From: Apostichopus parvimensis
Lineage: Eukaryota > Echinodermata > Holothuroidea > Aspidochirotida > Stichopodidae
DNA: 37,971 bases
Assembly (NCBI GenBank): GCA_000934455.1
Contig: KN882736.1
Location: 57,960-95,930 of the forward strand
Reading direction: 5' to 3'
Positions 20,701 through 31,255 of this stretch are shown here, one piece after another. The position numbers and the translations under genes are program-made. Below the pieces are notes generated by a model. It searched no databases and had not been told where the DNA came from. It worked only from the letters and a program-made list of their open reading frames with translations. The first letter of the stretch is position 1, and every line of letters begins with the position of its first letter.

Positions 20701-23700
20701 AAGTGGCAGAATTCTCGCAAGTATTATTCCTTGCCTGCAAACCCTACCAAATTGAAGGAGTAGCAAACCAGATTAGGTCCAAAATCTCAACTGAGAAGCA
20801 TTTAGTGGTTTCATGTGCAGCTAGTCTTCCAATGGAAAGCTGTGAAAGCGTGAGTAAAAATTGCTCAAATTTTGTCAGGAAGAGTGTGTGTGCTTCTCTG
20901 TAAAATTTGTGAATTGCTCCTTTAATATTAACTTTAACCATAAACATTAGAGCAGTAACTATGTGAAGAAACCAGAAAAGGCTGTAATTTTTCATATTTT
21001 CCAATTTAAAAGCCTCCCACAGATATGTAGATGACAATTAGACAATGCTTGCATGATAATGGCTTATAAAACCCCCCTCCCACCATCCCCCCAGACCCCC
21101 CTCCCCAACACAACACAACACACACACATATGTTTTTCCTCAGGGTTCCAATAAATGTGACCTCTGGTTGAAATCCCATTATAGGCAAAAATAACTTGTT
21201 CATTACGAGAAAAAAAAATTCTTTCTTTTTTTTGCATTTCCTATTTACTATTTCATTGTTAATTTACTTGCTCAATGTAAGCTGACTAATTCCATGGTTC
21301 CACAAACGATATCAAGTTTAATCTTAATTCCTATTATATGTGTATGTGCAAGTGATTTGTATTCTGACTGAGGAGTTTAACAAAAGAAATCAAAGTCTTC
21401 AGATGTCATTTGAAAAGCATCACCATGTCCTCAGAAGAATTATTCTATCAATTGTTAACATATCCAAGGAATAATTTAGTGTTCATTCATACTTAGTAAA
21501 GATTCCTAAATCCTATTGGTCCATTCAGGTCAGCTGACCGTGGTTAATCCTGTGAGTAACGCACGGTAAAATTACGGGGCATCACTTTAATAAATCTTTG
21601 GTTATATGTAACCAAAAATGTTTTGTTTTATGATTTTTCCCACACACAAATGGTAGTATATGAATGAACGGGGTTAATCAACGGTCTAGCGTGCGTTACT
21701 CACATGATTAATGCACTCCGGGTGTTAATGCTATCGCTGGATGCACTCGGGCTCCGCCCTCGTGCATCGCTTGCATTATCCCCCGATCGTGCATTAATCA
21801 TGTGAGTAACGCACGCTAGACCGTTGATTAACCCCTTATTCAAATTTTGTGTAGCATTTTCAAAGGCTCTGAATTTTCAGAAATGTTCTGAAACTTCCAG
21901 CGTATAAGACTGCTAAATATCTAATTTATATAGCAACTTGACCATTCTGTATAGCATATTGCAATTCGATACCAAAATAATTATTCCCTGGTACAGTAGT
22001 ATTCTAAAGGGATAAGCTACGTGGAATTTGAACCATTGAAAAAACAATTGGGGTCCTCGGTCTGAATGTAAAACACACCTGTGTGTGTGTGTGTGTTTGT
22101 ATAGTAATTTGAGTCCAATGAAAGACTGGACTTACTCTTGCATAATGAAATGTGTACGTGAAAGCTTTTCTAATTTATACATAGAAAATTGTTGCTTTTT
22201 TAAATATAATCTTTTTCATAGTCATGTTTCTGTCTGCACATACAAAAGTCAATATGCATATAGACATGGTGGATTTTGTAGAATTTCTTTTCACCAAAGT
22301 CATTTTTCCCTATGTTTGATATATCTGAAGTATTTTCCAACGGGGACGAGAATGATCCGAATAATTCCTAACATGGCCTGCTCGGTAGGCCAGGGCGGTG
22401 TTGTCCTGGTACAAGGGTCACACGCTACGAGAGAGGATGTCGAAACGGTGAAGTCGATCTTCACCGGCGTGGGACAGTGCTTTGAAGTGCCGGATCGGTT
22501 GATTGAACCAGCGTCCGGGATCCTGGGATGTGGGATCGCATTGGTAAGTCGAGTACCATTTCCATGCGTGTGATATTTAAAGAAGATCCACCTTATTATT
22601 ATTACCCCGTTATATATATAGCGCATAATCCAAAAGTTCTATGCCCTTGTACTTAAACCTGGTCATTGGTAACTTGTCACACCTACACACCAAAGTGTGC
22701 ACAATTCAAACAATCTCTCCTGGGGCACCACAGTGCACCACAGCCACGTGTCCCCTGGGGTACTTCCCATAGGGTGCAGCCACAAACCGGCGCACGCAAC
22801 TATATTTACAAGTCATCTCGCAAGTCCCCATTTATATACCTGGGTGAAGAGAGCGAGAGGCAATGGAGATAAAGTGCCTTGCCCAAGGACACAACGCAAT
22901 GATCTGGCCAGGGCTCGAACCTGTAATCCTTAGATTACAAGTCCACTGCCTTAACCACTTGACCACAACGCCCTCAGAGAGTATAAGAACTTTATAATTT
23001 TGTGTCGAGGTCAAAGTTCATTTGAGGTCAACATAAATCAGTCTGAAAGCCTTGTAAGGCAGTAGTAAAGCTGAGATGAAAATACCATACTTTATTGTGT
23101 AGATTCATTGTGAGTATCAGAATTCTATTGTTATTTGTGTGTGTGAAGGTCAAAACTAGAAAACTCCTTTATGCAATATGATGTTAACTATTCTCATGTT
23201 AAAAATGGCAAAGGAATCAACGTTGCCTGTTGGCATTTCTTGTTTCATGTTGTAGGGTAGTGAATTTGGGAGTTGTAGGGGTTCTAGAAAAACATTTGAC
23301 AGGAAGGTTTCCCAATGAAAAATTTATTTGGAAACAGTTTCCACTTCTATGTCCCTATTGTAATAAGATATAAAACTTATATCTGCATTCATGTAACTTG
23401 TAATTTACACTGACATTTAGGAAAGTTACAAAACCTGATCTAATACATACTGAGAAACGTTTCTTTCTGTGGTGGCCAAGGTTTATTATGCGAGGTCAAC
23501 TGAGGTCAAACAATAGACGAGTAGGGGAATAATGGCAAGAACAGGCTGGATATTCACTTAAAGGCATTGAAGACTCGTGCACAAAGAAACCTCTCATGCC
23601 GGTAATCTGACCTAGTTTCGAATGAGGTGTAACAGAAGTGTTAGACACCACCATCGATCCCAGAAATTACACACACAGCTTGCTACCATCGGTAATTAGA

Positions 23701-25086
23701 CACTAGTGTACAGTCAATACATGCAGCTATGGTCAATACCCACAACACAATGTACATAGCAGCGTGGACATCTCAGGTCTAGATAAGAGATAACAAGGTA
23801 TCACGTTTCATGACTGTCTGCATTTTGTAGCGACAAGAAAAAAACTTCACTTGCAAGCAACAGAAAGTTAACTTTTTCAGAGGGCGGCACGCGTTTGGGG
23901 CGAGTCTTCAATGCCGTTAACACCTGGTGTGTAAGATGCTTAGGTAGAATCAGAACCATAAAATGACAATTTCTAAGATCTATGCGATGGACGAGGAGCA
24001 ATTAACTTTTTTTAACGATCAATTTTTCTGCAGATGTCCGTGGTGCTTGAAGGTCTCTCCGATGGCGGTGTCATGATGGGGATATCAAGACAGGATGCAA
24101 TTCAAATGGCTGCCCAGTCACTGATTGTAAGTTTGAAGAAAGTGTCAGTTACTACATGTATGCTAAAGATGTATTGAAATCAAACGCAGTATTGCTCAAA
24201 GGCATAATCACGTCAAGCCTAACATGTTTTAAGGCATATAAAACACACCTAGCCTAACATGTTCAAAGCATAAATCAAATCTAACCTAACATGTGAAAAT
24301 GATGCTGATATCAAGCCTAACCTGTTGAAGTTGATGAGGCATACTTTCGTCAAGACTTACGTGTGATTACTCTCATGTAGAACGCCATATTACGGCGATG
24401 TAACTTTCCATGAGCTATACTACTTTAGTTCGAATGAAAATATATTCCTTTAAAAAATGACCATCGTGTAAAATATCAAACCAATGGAATCTTTCTGTGC
24501 AAGACATTTTTCTAGATCTGTTTTCCAAAATACAAACTTAAATAAAAACCATGACTGATGTCAGACTCTTGTTTTCACATTGTAAACTATACAAACTTCC
24601 AAAACAAATGTCAAGCAAAACTGTTTCAGACAAAGTATTTTACTTGTGGTGACGTATTAGTCCACACACTGACTACATGGCTACATGTCTAACTGGCATC
24701 TTGGCACTGGTCATCCATAACCATCCATCCTAACCATCAGTGGCCATCATATTAACTTGCATGCCCATCCCTCACCCCACATTCGAACTATTCCAGTCGC
24801 ATACTTCTCTCTTTTTTTGGATTTTTTTAATTTTTTTAAATTTGTTTTGTTTTGGTATTTTTTTTGGTATTTTTCCCCCGCATATTTCTGCTTATTTTCC
24901 CAGGGTGTCGGTACGATAGTGAAAGAAACGGGGAAGCACCCCGGACAAGTGAAAGATTCTTGTTGCTCCCCGAACGGGACATCCATCAAGGGTGTGCACG
25001 AGTTGGAGAGAGGGGGAGTCAGGGCGGCGATGATGAACGCAGTAGAGGCGACAGTCAAACGCGCAGAGGAACTGAGTCCAAAGTAA
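17692..25086 (+). CDS. Pyrroline-5-carboxylate reductase, PYCR3-like, six exons
   Basis: Catalyses the last step of proline synthesis, reducing pyrroline-5-carboxylate with NAD(P)H. Exons 17692-17770, 19447-19511, 20667-20849, 22331-22543, 24034-24126 and 24904-25086 join in frame into 271 residues, near the ~274 of vertebrate PYCR3 and shorter than PYCR1/2 (~320). The Rossmann domain starts at once with VGFIGSGNIAQAIIGG (residues 7-22, GxGxxA). KTSAPSDR (~35-42) lies where the cofactor phosphate is bound. LACKP (~72) and RIIPN (119-123) are family blocks. The helical dimerisation domain starts near 165. The end, GGVRAAMMNAVEATVKRAEE, matches PYCR3-type tails. No N-terminal targeting peptide is seen, again like PYCR3. 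Oddities: the usual SGSGPA loop reads SGILGCGIA (171-179), and the signature GGTT reads NGTS (235-238). The gene is very likely functional because all exons are open with good splice sites, but activity may be altered. Confidence 0.93.
18384..18747 (+). mobile_element. TTAA-flanked MITE, copy 1 (reductase intron 1)
   Basis: Left end AGGCATTGAAGACTCGCCC and right end GGCAAGTCTTCACTCCC are imperfect inverted repeats. The right flank is TTAA and the left is a mutated TCAA. About 364 bp with no transposase. Two more copies are at 23562-23916 and 28694-29050 in the opposite orientation. A TTAA target is typical of piggyBac-type transposition. Confidence 0.85.
19447..19511 (+). CDS. P5C reductase exon 2
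   Basis: Encodes NLQPSQIKTSAPSDRNFSKI; second beta strand and cofactor-phosphate loop. Acceptor TTTTTCAG|GTA, donor TCCAG|GTACAG. Confidence 0.9.
20667..20849 (+). CDS. P5C reductase exon 3
   Basis: 61 codons, residues 49-109, including VLFLACKPYQIEGV and VVSCAASLPMESCES. Acceptor CAAAAG|GAA, donor AAAGC|GTGAGT, phase 0. Confidence 0.92.
21670..21835. repeat. 166-bp near-perfect palindrome in reductase intron 3
   Basis: GGGGTTAATCAACGGTCTAG at 21670 reads as its reverse complement up to 21835, and pairing continues inward (GATGCAC...GTGCATC around the centre near 21752). The left arm is perfect for at least 47 bp. A further copy of TGTGAGTAACGCACG lies at about 21551-21566. Probably a MITE, and transcribed as a long hairpin in the pre-mRNA. 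Confidence 0.9.
22014..22105 (+). repeat. Dispersed repeat with CCTCGGTCTGAATGTAA and (GT)n tail
   Basis: Homologous, in reverse orientation, to about 31060-31145 for ~85 bp, including the neighbouring (GT)n microsatellite. In reductase intron 3. Confidence 0.75.
22331..22543 (+). CDS. P5C reductase exon 4
   Basis: 71 codons, residues 110-180, with TRMIRIIPNMACSVGQGG and the altered loop SGILGCGIAL. The acceptor TCTGAAG|TAT has a weak pyrimidine tract; the donor CATTG|GTAAGT is strong. Confidence 0.92.
22591..22976 (-). mobile_element. tRNA-derived SINE in reductase intron 4
   Basis: On the minus strand the head (22904-22976) reads GTGGTCAAGTGGTTAAGGCA (A box), then a TGT-type anticodon loop and GGTTCGAGCCC (B box), like tRNA-Thr. 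The body has GTGTCCTTGGGCAAGGCACT and CTCTCTTCACCCAGGTATAT. The 3' end is a (TAA)n-like GGGGTAATAATAATAAGG. It starts only ~48 bp after the exon 4 donor. Confidence 0.8.
23005..23110 (-). repeat. AGGTCA-rich dispersed repeat (copy related to 33680-34010)
   Basis: The reverse complement matches the tandem unit in the last intron of the coiled-coil gene, including TTACAAGGCTTTCAGAC and TGACCTC. Just downstream of the SINE. Confidence 0.55.
23562..23916 (-). mobile_element. TTAA-flanked MITE, copy 2 (reductase intron 4)
   Basis: Bounded by TTAA at 23558-23561 and at 23917-23920. Ends AGGCATTGAAGACTCG / CGAGTCTTCAATGCCG. Reverse orientation relative to copy 1; the inside matches throughout. Confidence 0.9.
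24034..24126 (+). CDS. P5C reductase exon 5
   Basis: 31 codons, MSVVLEGLSDGGVMMGISRQ..., the helical domain. Acceptor TTTCTGCAG|ATG, donor GATT|GTAAGT. Confidence 0.92.
24904..25086 (+). CDS. P5C reductase terminal exon
   Basis: 60 codons and TAA at 25084-25086. Contains HPGQVKDSCCSPNGTSIKGV, the P5C reductase signature with the second Thr replaced by Ser. Acceptor TTTTCCCAG|GGT. Confidence 0.93.
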   Translation, partial: GVGTIVKETGKHPGQVKDSCCSPNGTSIKGVHELERGGVRAAMMNAVEATVKRAEELSPK

Positions 25087-26290
25087 TACTGCAAAGTAAG
25101 ACTGGAATCGTGTAGGTTTGGCCGATGCAGCTTACACTAAATCACCTATCATGGATCATGGTTGCATTGATATCACACTACAATCAAGTGGAGGTTATGC
25201 TCATATTCAGTAAGTGGTTGGCTATTTTTTTATTTATTTTATTTGGGTAGGAACCAACCAGACAGTTGCTTTACAAACCATCTATGGGTTTGTTGTTTAT
25301 AGTTTGCCACATTATAGACCTTAAATTATAATTCTTAAATCTTAATAGCATTTTTCTGTTTTTTTGGGGGGGATGGGGGGTAGGCGGGGGAGGAGAAAGG
25401 GTGGCTTTTGATTTGTGTATCCATGTTTGATGTACTTATTGTTGTTCTGCACCCTGTCAGAGAGACGGATGTGATTCCTGCGCCAGTACACTAGTGCTGT
25501 TAGAACGTTGGCACCGACAATGGGCAATTTCGGTGTATTTCTTGTTGGCAATAATCTCCTGTCAATTAAGTCTAAACTTAAAGTAACTTTGTTGCACTGG
25601 AAGCAGTGCTACTTTGTCAGCCAATTTTACTAAAACATTCCTTTAATCATATTATAACAGATGCATAAAATTTTGTTCAAACTAAGACACTCCCTTACCT
25701 TGATTGTTCGATATCTCAAAGATGACCGTTTGCCAAAAAGATAACCGTCTTGCCACTTTGAGTGAACAATTTTAATATTCCTGAAAGAACCAGGCTTTTT
25801 AGGGTTAAAGGTGGCCCTGTTCACATTGAGAATGCAATAGGGGGGGGGATCTGATAACACGAGGGGGGATCTACTGAGAGTATGAATGCTCCCGTACTCA
25901 GGATCAGACCCTGCATTCCTATTAATCTTCCTTTCGTGAAGCATCCATGTGAGGGCGATGAGATTGTAGCGTGAATGATCCGGGGATCAATCGACTCAAG
26001 ATCCTCTGCTTTAATATTTGTCATCTTCACTTCAGAGTAAACACAGACTCTGAACATTGCAGGTTTGACCATTGTTTGACCATTGACCATCTGTGTTTTA
26101 ATGTGAACCTCTCTGAGGGAAACCAAGGTCCTGATCCTGCTCTAGTTCTCAAAGTGGACAAGGTTTATTACTGCTGCAGACTTAAAGATTTTGTATTCTA
26201 GTTTGTGGTTTCTGGGAAACCTATTGCGCTTTTCCAAATGTGCTTGTAACCGAAGTCACGGATGTAGAGAAACAGCATGCAATAAAGAAA
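25087..26290 (+). other. Likely 3' UTR of the reductase gene
   Basis: Non-coding sequence after the stop codon. AATAAA at 26281-26286 is a candidate polyadenylation signal. The real 3' end cannot be fixed from sequence alone. Confidence 0.3.
25676..25769. repeat. 94-bp segment duplicated exactly at 27352-27445
   Basis: Starts TCAAACTAAGACACTCCC and ends CACTTTGAGTGAACAA. The second copy appears identical and stops exactly at an N gap. Confidence 0.95.
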
Positions 26291-26684
26291 TGTAAACAGG
26301 ACAGTGAAAGATGTAAACACATTTACGGGAAACGGGGGCAACTTTTGTCTTGTTTTCTTTGTTTATAGCTAATATGAAAATTTCCTTCTGAGTTATTGCA
26401 TTGCAAAAAACTCTATTCAATTTTTACTGCAGCTTCAGAACTTTAAATGTCACTTTGTGAAGTAGTTTAATCTGTTATGTTTACTATTCATTTCTTATGA
26501 AGATGTTATTAAATATCATATTCACCCGATTTTAGTGTTAACCTTTGAAAAAATATTTTGCAGTAATGTCATGATACAAACGATTTATTTGAAAAATTTG
26601 CCAAATTGCTCTTGGGTTCAATTACATACTACTATTTTATGGTTCATTTCATCATCAATCATTTCACCTTACTCTTTTACTTGA

Positions 26685-27080
26685 ACAGGGAAGTACTGGT
26701 CTTGTCATCAACAATACTTCTCATTAGTGTTTTACTTTAACAGGAAAAATATTGTCCATTGTTCATCAATGATTTCCCAGTACTGTTTTACTTAAACAGG
26801 AAAAGTGTTGTTCTTGTTTAATATGATCAATAATTTCTGATTACTATTTTACTTGAACAGGAAAAGTGTTGTCCATTGTTCTTGTGATCATCAATAATTA
26901 CTGATTACTATTTTACTTGAACAGGAAAAGTGTTGTTCTTGTGATCATCAATAATTTCTCAGTTCTGTTTGACTTGAACAGGAAAAGTGTTGTTCTTGTG
27001 ATCATCAACAATCACAGTACTGTTTTATCTGAACAGGAAAAGTGTTGTTCTTGCGATCATCAATAATTTCATTGTTTTGA
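26685..27080. repeat. ~60-bp minisatellite (ACTTGAACAGGAAAAGTGTT)
   Basis: Seven units of TTTTACTTGAACAGGAAAAG + TGTTGTTCTTGTGATCATCA + ATAATTTCTCAGTACTG. Later units are more alike than the first two. No gene. Confidence 0.9.
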
Positions 27081-27351
27081 ATCATTGTTTGTTATATAAC
27101 TAAAAACTAAATAACTAATATTTGTAAAATAAATAAATGAGAACAAATCAAACAAAAATTGAATCAAAGAATTGTATTTTTATTTGTATAATTTATAGTA
27201 ATTTTTTTTTCTGATTCAGCGAGGAAAAATATGGGAAAAATGTATTGCATTATGTAAAAAATTAAAAAGAATCATCTTGGATACCCATCAACCACCTACA
27301 AACCTACAAGATGTTGTATATATATATTTTTTTTCCTTTTTCTTAAAATCT

Positions 27352-27445
27352 TTCAAACTAAGACACTCCCTTACCTTGATTGTTCGATATCTCAAAGATG
27401 ACCGTTTGCCAAAAAGATAACCGTCTTGCCACTTTGAGTGAACAA
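27352..27445. repeat. Second copy of the 94-bp segment, abutting a gap
   Basis: Appears identical to 25676-25769 and ends at the first N. Likely an assembly artefact or a very recent duplication. Confidence 0.95.
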
Positions 27446-27495
27446 NNNNNNNNNNNNNNNNNNNNNNNNNNNNNNNNNNNNNNNNNNNNNNNNNN
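27446..27495. other. Assembly gap (50 N)
   Basis: Exactly 50 N, which suggests a placeholder length. Confidence 0.99.
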
Positions 27496-27734
27496 TTAAA
27501 ATCTATTCATAGGATTTTGTTATCTTGATGAGCAGAGACCAATTATGCAAGTAATATTATTACCAAGATGATTGGCTTAGTTTGACCACACACAGACACA
27601 GCCTTATACTGTAGTTGTTCTCTTCCACAGCACCTAAGGCAGACTGAAAATTAACATAACTTTGCATATCAGAGGCAGTGACACAAATAACTCATTCAAT
27701 GTATATTTTCTAAAGAGAAAAGCATTTGGACCAC

Positions 27735-28440
27735 ATTGATCTGAATTGCTACCAGCAATTCTACTGCGGCTGTGATGATCAGAGACACTGTGAGCACAGT
27801 AATGCTGTAAACCACATTGAGCCGAGATGCTGCGACCACACAGATTTAGCATGCTGCTTGGGCCACATTAATAATATAAGGCATTTAGCTACGCTATTCA
27901 TGGTAAACCATATGACAGCGCTTACAAGTTATATTACCCCTGCTCAATGATAACCTGTCCCAGAGACAATACCTCCAGGCGGCAGCAGTTATATACTGCG
28001 CCCAATGACAAGTTACCTCACAGGTACCCATTTAACCCCTGGGTGGAGAGAGGCAAGTGAGATAAAGCATCTTGCCCAAGGACACAACGTAATGAACTAG
28101 GCAGGAATCAAACCAGCAATCCTTGGATCACGAGTCCGACGCCTTAGCCAATTGGCCACCACGCTCTCACACTGATCCCAGATGCTGTGACCACACAGAT
28201 TTAGCATGCTGCTTGGGCCACATTGATCCCAGATGCTGTGACCACACAGATTTAGCATACTGCTTGGGCCACATTGATCCCAGATGCAGTGACCACACAG
28301 ATTTACAATACTGCTTGGGCCACATTGATACCAGATGCTGTGACCACACAGATTTAGCATGCTGCTTGGGCCACATTGATCCCACATGCTGTGACCACAC
28401 AGATTTAGCATACTGCTTGGGCCACATTAATCCAAGATAC
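27735..28440. repeat. 51-bp minisatellite split by a SINE
   Basis: Units GATCCCAGATGCTGTGACCA + CACAGATTTAGCATGCTGCT + TGGGCCACATT begin at 28173, 28224, 28275, 28326 and 28377, with a partial at 28428. A good unit at 27819 and degraded ones from 27738 lie on the other side of the insert. 51 bp is 17 codons, so open frames on both strands are by-products. Confidence 0.92.
27870..28172 (-). mobile_element. tRNA-derived SINE inserted in the 51-bp minisatellite
   Basis: The minus-strand head (about 28100-28168) reads GTGGCCAATTGGCTAAGGCG, a CGGACTCGTGATCCG anticodon arm and GGTTTGATTCC. The body TTGTGTCCTTGGGCAAGATG and CTCTCTCCACCCAGGGGTTA matches the SINE at 22591-22976. The 3' part has GGGGTAATATAAC. 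The exact left end is uncertain. Confidence 0.8.
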
Positions 28441-28693
28441 TGCTAGCATGTTCACCTATCATGTTGAAGATATTGAAGAAATATCATCAAATATCACCCC
28501 TTAACCTCACCACAACACCTTCAAGACACAACTTCTAAGACACAACACGAATGGCTTAAAAAGTAAAACATTCTAAAAGTGGGTAGGTGGCATCATAAAA
28601 GGAAAGAACATGAAAAGAATTTCAAATACCATTTTCACCTATTTAATACAGGGTCATACTGCCTCCCAGCCACAAATTATCTGGGAGGCTTAA

Positions 28694-29050
28694 AGGGTGT
28701 GAAGACTCGCGCAAAAAGAAACGTCTAATGTCGGTTATCTGACCTAGTTTGGAATGAGGTGTAACAGAAGCGTCAAACACCACCATCGATCCCAGAAAAT
28801 ACGCACAGCTTGCTACCTTCGGTTATTAGACACTAGTGTTCAGTCACTACATACAGCTGCGGTCAATATCCACAGTACAATGTACAAACGATACAGCGAT
28901 GGACATCTCAGGTCCAGCTAAAGATAACAAGGTATCACGTTCATTACTGTCTGCATTTTGTAGCGACAAGCAGAAAACTTCACTTGCAAGCAACGGAAAG
29001 TTAACTTTTTCAGAGCGCGGCACACGGTTTGGGGCGAGTCTTCAATGCCT
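28694..29050 (-). mobile_element. TTAA-flanked MITE, copy 3
   Basis: Bounded by TTAA at 28690-28693 and 29051-29054. The right end CGAGTCTTCAATGCCT is intact; the left end has AGGGTGTGAAGACTCGC. Same orientation as copy 2. Confidence 0.9.
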
Positions 29051-29419
29051 TTAACACTCCACACAGACTCATTACAACCAATGCAGTAGAACCTTCATAT
29101 ATACTTTCTTCTTCTTGTTTGGTAACGTGATCTCGATATAAAGTGGGTACTTCCCCACCGTGTGGGGGAGATGAATACCAAGGAGAAATTGTGACCTTCA
29201 CTGTGATGACTTCATCAATCGCTATCAAAGCATGCATGTGGGTAGTGGGTAGCCCGCGGGTAGAACCCGTCCGTACTTCACCCACAGATTGCCAAAGAGC
29301 TAAGATAATCTACAAGGTGCTTTGGACTATACTTTACTTCAAAATAGGAAGTTAATAGTATCATATTGTCTGCCTACAATATGAACAGTCCACTGATCAT
29401 GTCAATGTGAGGTTCTAAA

Positions 29420-29760
29420 TGATTTGAGGCAATTGACAAAGTATAGTATCATCTGCACCTCTCCAAAACCCACAGGTTTGACGTTTTGAGGTTGACAACG
29501 TATATTATCACCTGTGCCTCTCCAAAACCCATAGAGCTGAGGTTGGCAAACTATATTATCATCTGTACCTCTCCAAAACCCACAGGTTTGAGGTTTTGAG
29601 GTTGACAATGTATATTATCATCTATTGTATATTATCATAATGTATATATAATTTATATGTATATTATCACCTGACAATGTATATTATCATCTGTACATCT
29701 CATAAACCCATAGGTTTGAGGATGATCAAGTATATTATCATCTGTGCCTCCTCCAGCTGA
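29420..29760. repeat. 50-60 bp minisatellite (GTATATTATCATCTGTACCTC)
   Basis: Five to six irregular units of TGACAATGTATATTATCATC + TGTACCTCTCCAAAACCCAC + AGGTTTGAGG. No gene. Confidence 0.85.
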
Positions 29761-31093
29761 AGGTTTGAGGTTCTAAGACTCTGACAATGACTGAGATAGA
29801 TACATGTCTGATGTGTAAATGCAACACTCTTGCATAGCTTGTGACATGTATAAGCATTCATGGACTTTACTGTATAAAGATTCATGTCAGCAGACATTTA
29901 TAGAAATGACTGGTTAGTCAATTTTATGCTCTGCATCAAAAACTAATCACGACTAAATCATTTACATGCGATCTTGATGCATACTTTTCGAAATCTGGAG
30001 ATGAAGGCTCACGTCCTGAGGCATACATGCATTGTCTGCAACTGACATACAAATTCATGACAGGTTCTTCACTCTGGGATTAACAATATGTGGTGTACAT
30101 AATGTTTCTCATAACCATATTTCATGAATATGCATAGGCAATAACTTTCAGTCAGCCAATTGGGACAATTTCCTAATGCTAATGCCTCTTTAAACTGTAC
30201 TCCAATATCATGCTCTCAAAGCACTGGTATTGACAGTACAAACAGTTCCTAACCTTGATCTGATAGAGACACGATACGAGTGCTCTGAAGCGGGACATAA
30301 CACTACAGTATAGATAAGAATTTCCAACTGGGTGTTTCAGTCAGTCAGCCAATCAAATAAGAAAACATAGATACAACATACAGTGAGTGGTCGGAGATGA
30401 CGTATACAATTGACAACCACATGAAAACTACAAGCAACAGCCAAGAGTTCATCCTCTCCCTAATAAACCGTAAGTGAAAAAAAAATACAGAACTTTGAAA
30501 AAGAATTGAGCTATAAACCTCAAACAAAAACCTTCCTCTTTTTATTCCTTGATGTTATATGATATGATGCCTAAAATAAAGTAATGCAGTTGGTTAGACC
30601 AGCTATTAGGGTGTTCCTGCTTTCATCTTGTCTGGTAAAATTCCTGAGTCTGATTCAGAAACCTCAGTATAGAGGTAAATAAACATGTTTATTCATGACT
30701 AAGAGTCTGTGCGAATCAATATTCAGTTTTTCTATATTTTCGTATTTTTTTTCTTTTTTTCGTTATTGATCATAGATAATAAAAATATATAATTAACTAT
30801 GAGTAAATGCATTATTCCTGTTAAAAAAAAAAATTATTTACTTAATTACGATCATAGATGAATCTATGACGAAATGAAATTATACATACGCAGTCTGTCA
30901 GTCACACCACAGACATGGTTACACATACCCCCCTCCCTCTCCCCCCTCCAAAAAAAAATAAATTAACAAACGTGCAAAGAATATTCGGCAGTTTTTTTCT
31001 TTTTAAATTTTATCAAAAATTTATATCTCTTCGTATTCTTACACAAACACACCTTACCTCAGTACACACACATGCACACACACGTTTGTATTA

Positions 31094-31255
31094 CATTCAG
31101 ACCGAGGACCCCATTGTATTTTCCATTGTTCAAATCCACGTACCCTAACCTTAACAATACCCCATACAATAGAATTCTTCCGAGGACGTGGTGATTCTTT
31201 AGAAATCACAACCGAGGACCTGGAATTCTTTTGTTCAAGTCCTCGGTCAGAATAC
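31094..31255. mobile_element. ~160-bp inverted-repeat element with CCGAGGAC ends
   Basis: The left end ATTCAGACCGAGGAC is matched by the right end GTCCTCGGTCAGAAT. Two internal CCGAGGAC copies surround a small GTGATTCTTTAGAAATCAC hairpin. The left end is shared with 22014-22105. Confidence 0.65.

Noticed and set aside
26685..27080. Repeated exon array, because each unit contains an acceptor-like CTTGAACAG|G
   Set aside because: Units lack consistent donors and open frames; the pattern is a plain minisatellite.
27735..28440. CRISPR-like array
   Set aside because: Repeats are directly adjacent with no unique spacers, and the context is a eukaryotic genome.
28097..28446. Open frames of 86-107 codons with repeating CCDHTDLACCLGHIDPR or LCGHSIWDQCGPSSM-type units on both strands
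   Set aside because: They come from a 51-bp satellite whose period is a multiple of three. No splice context or family match supports a protein.
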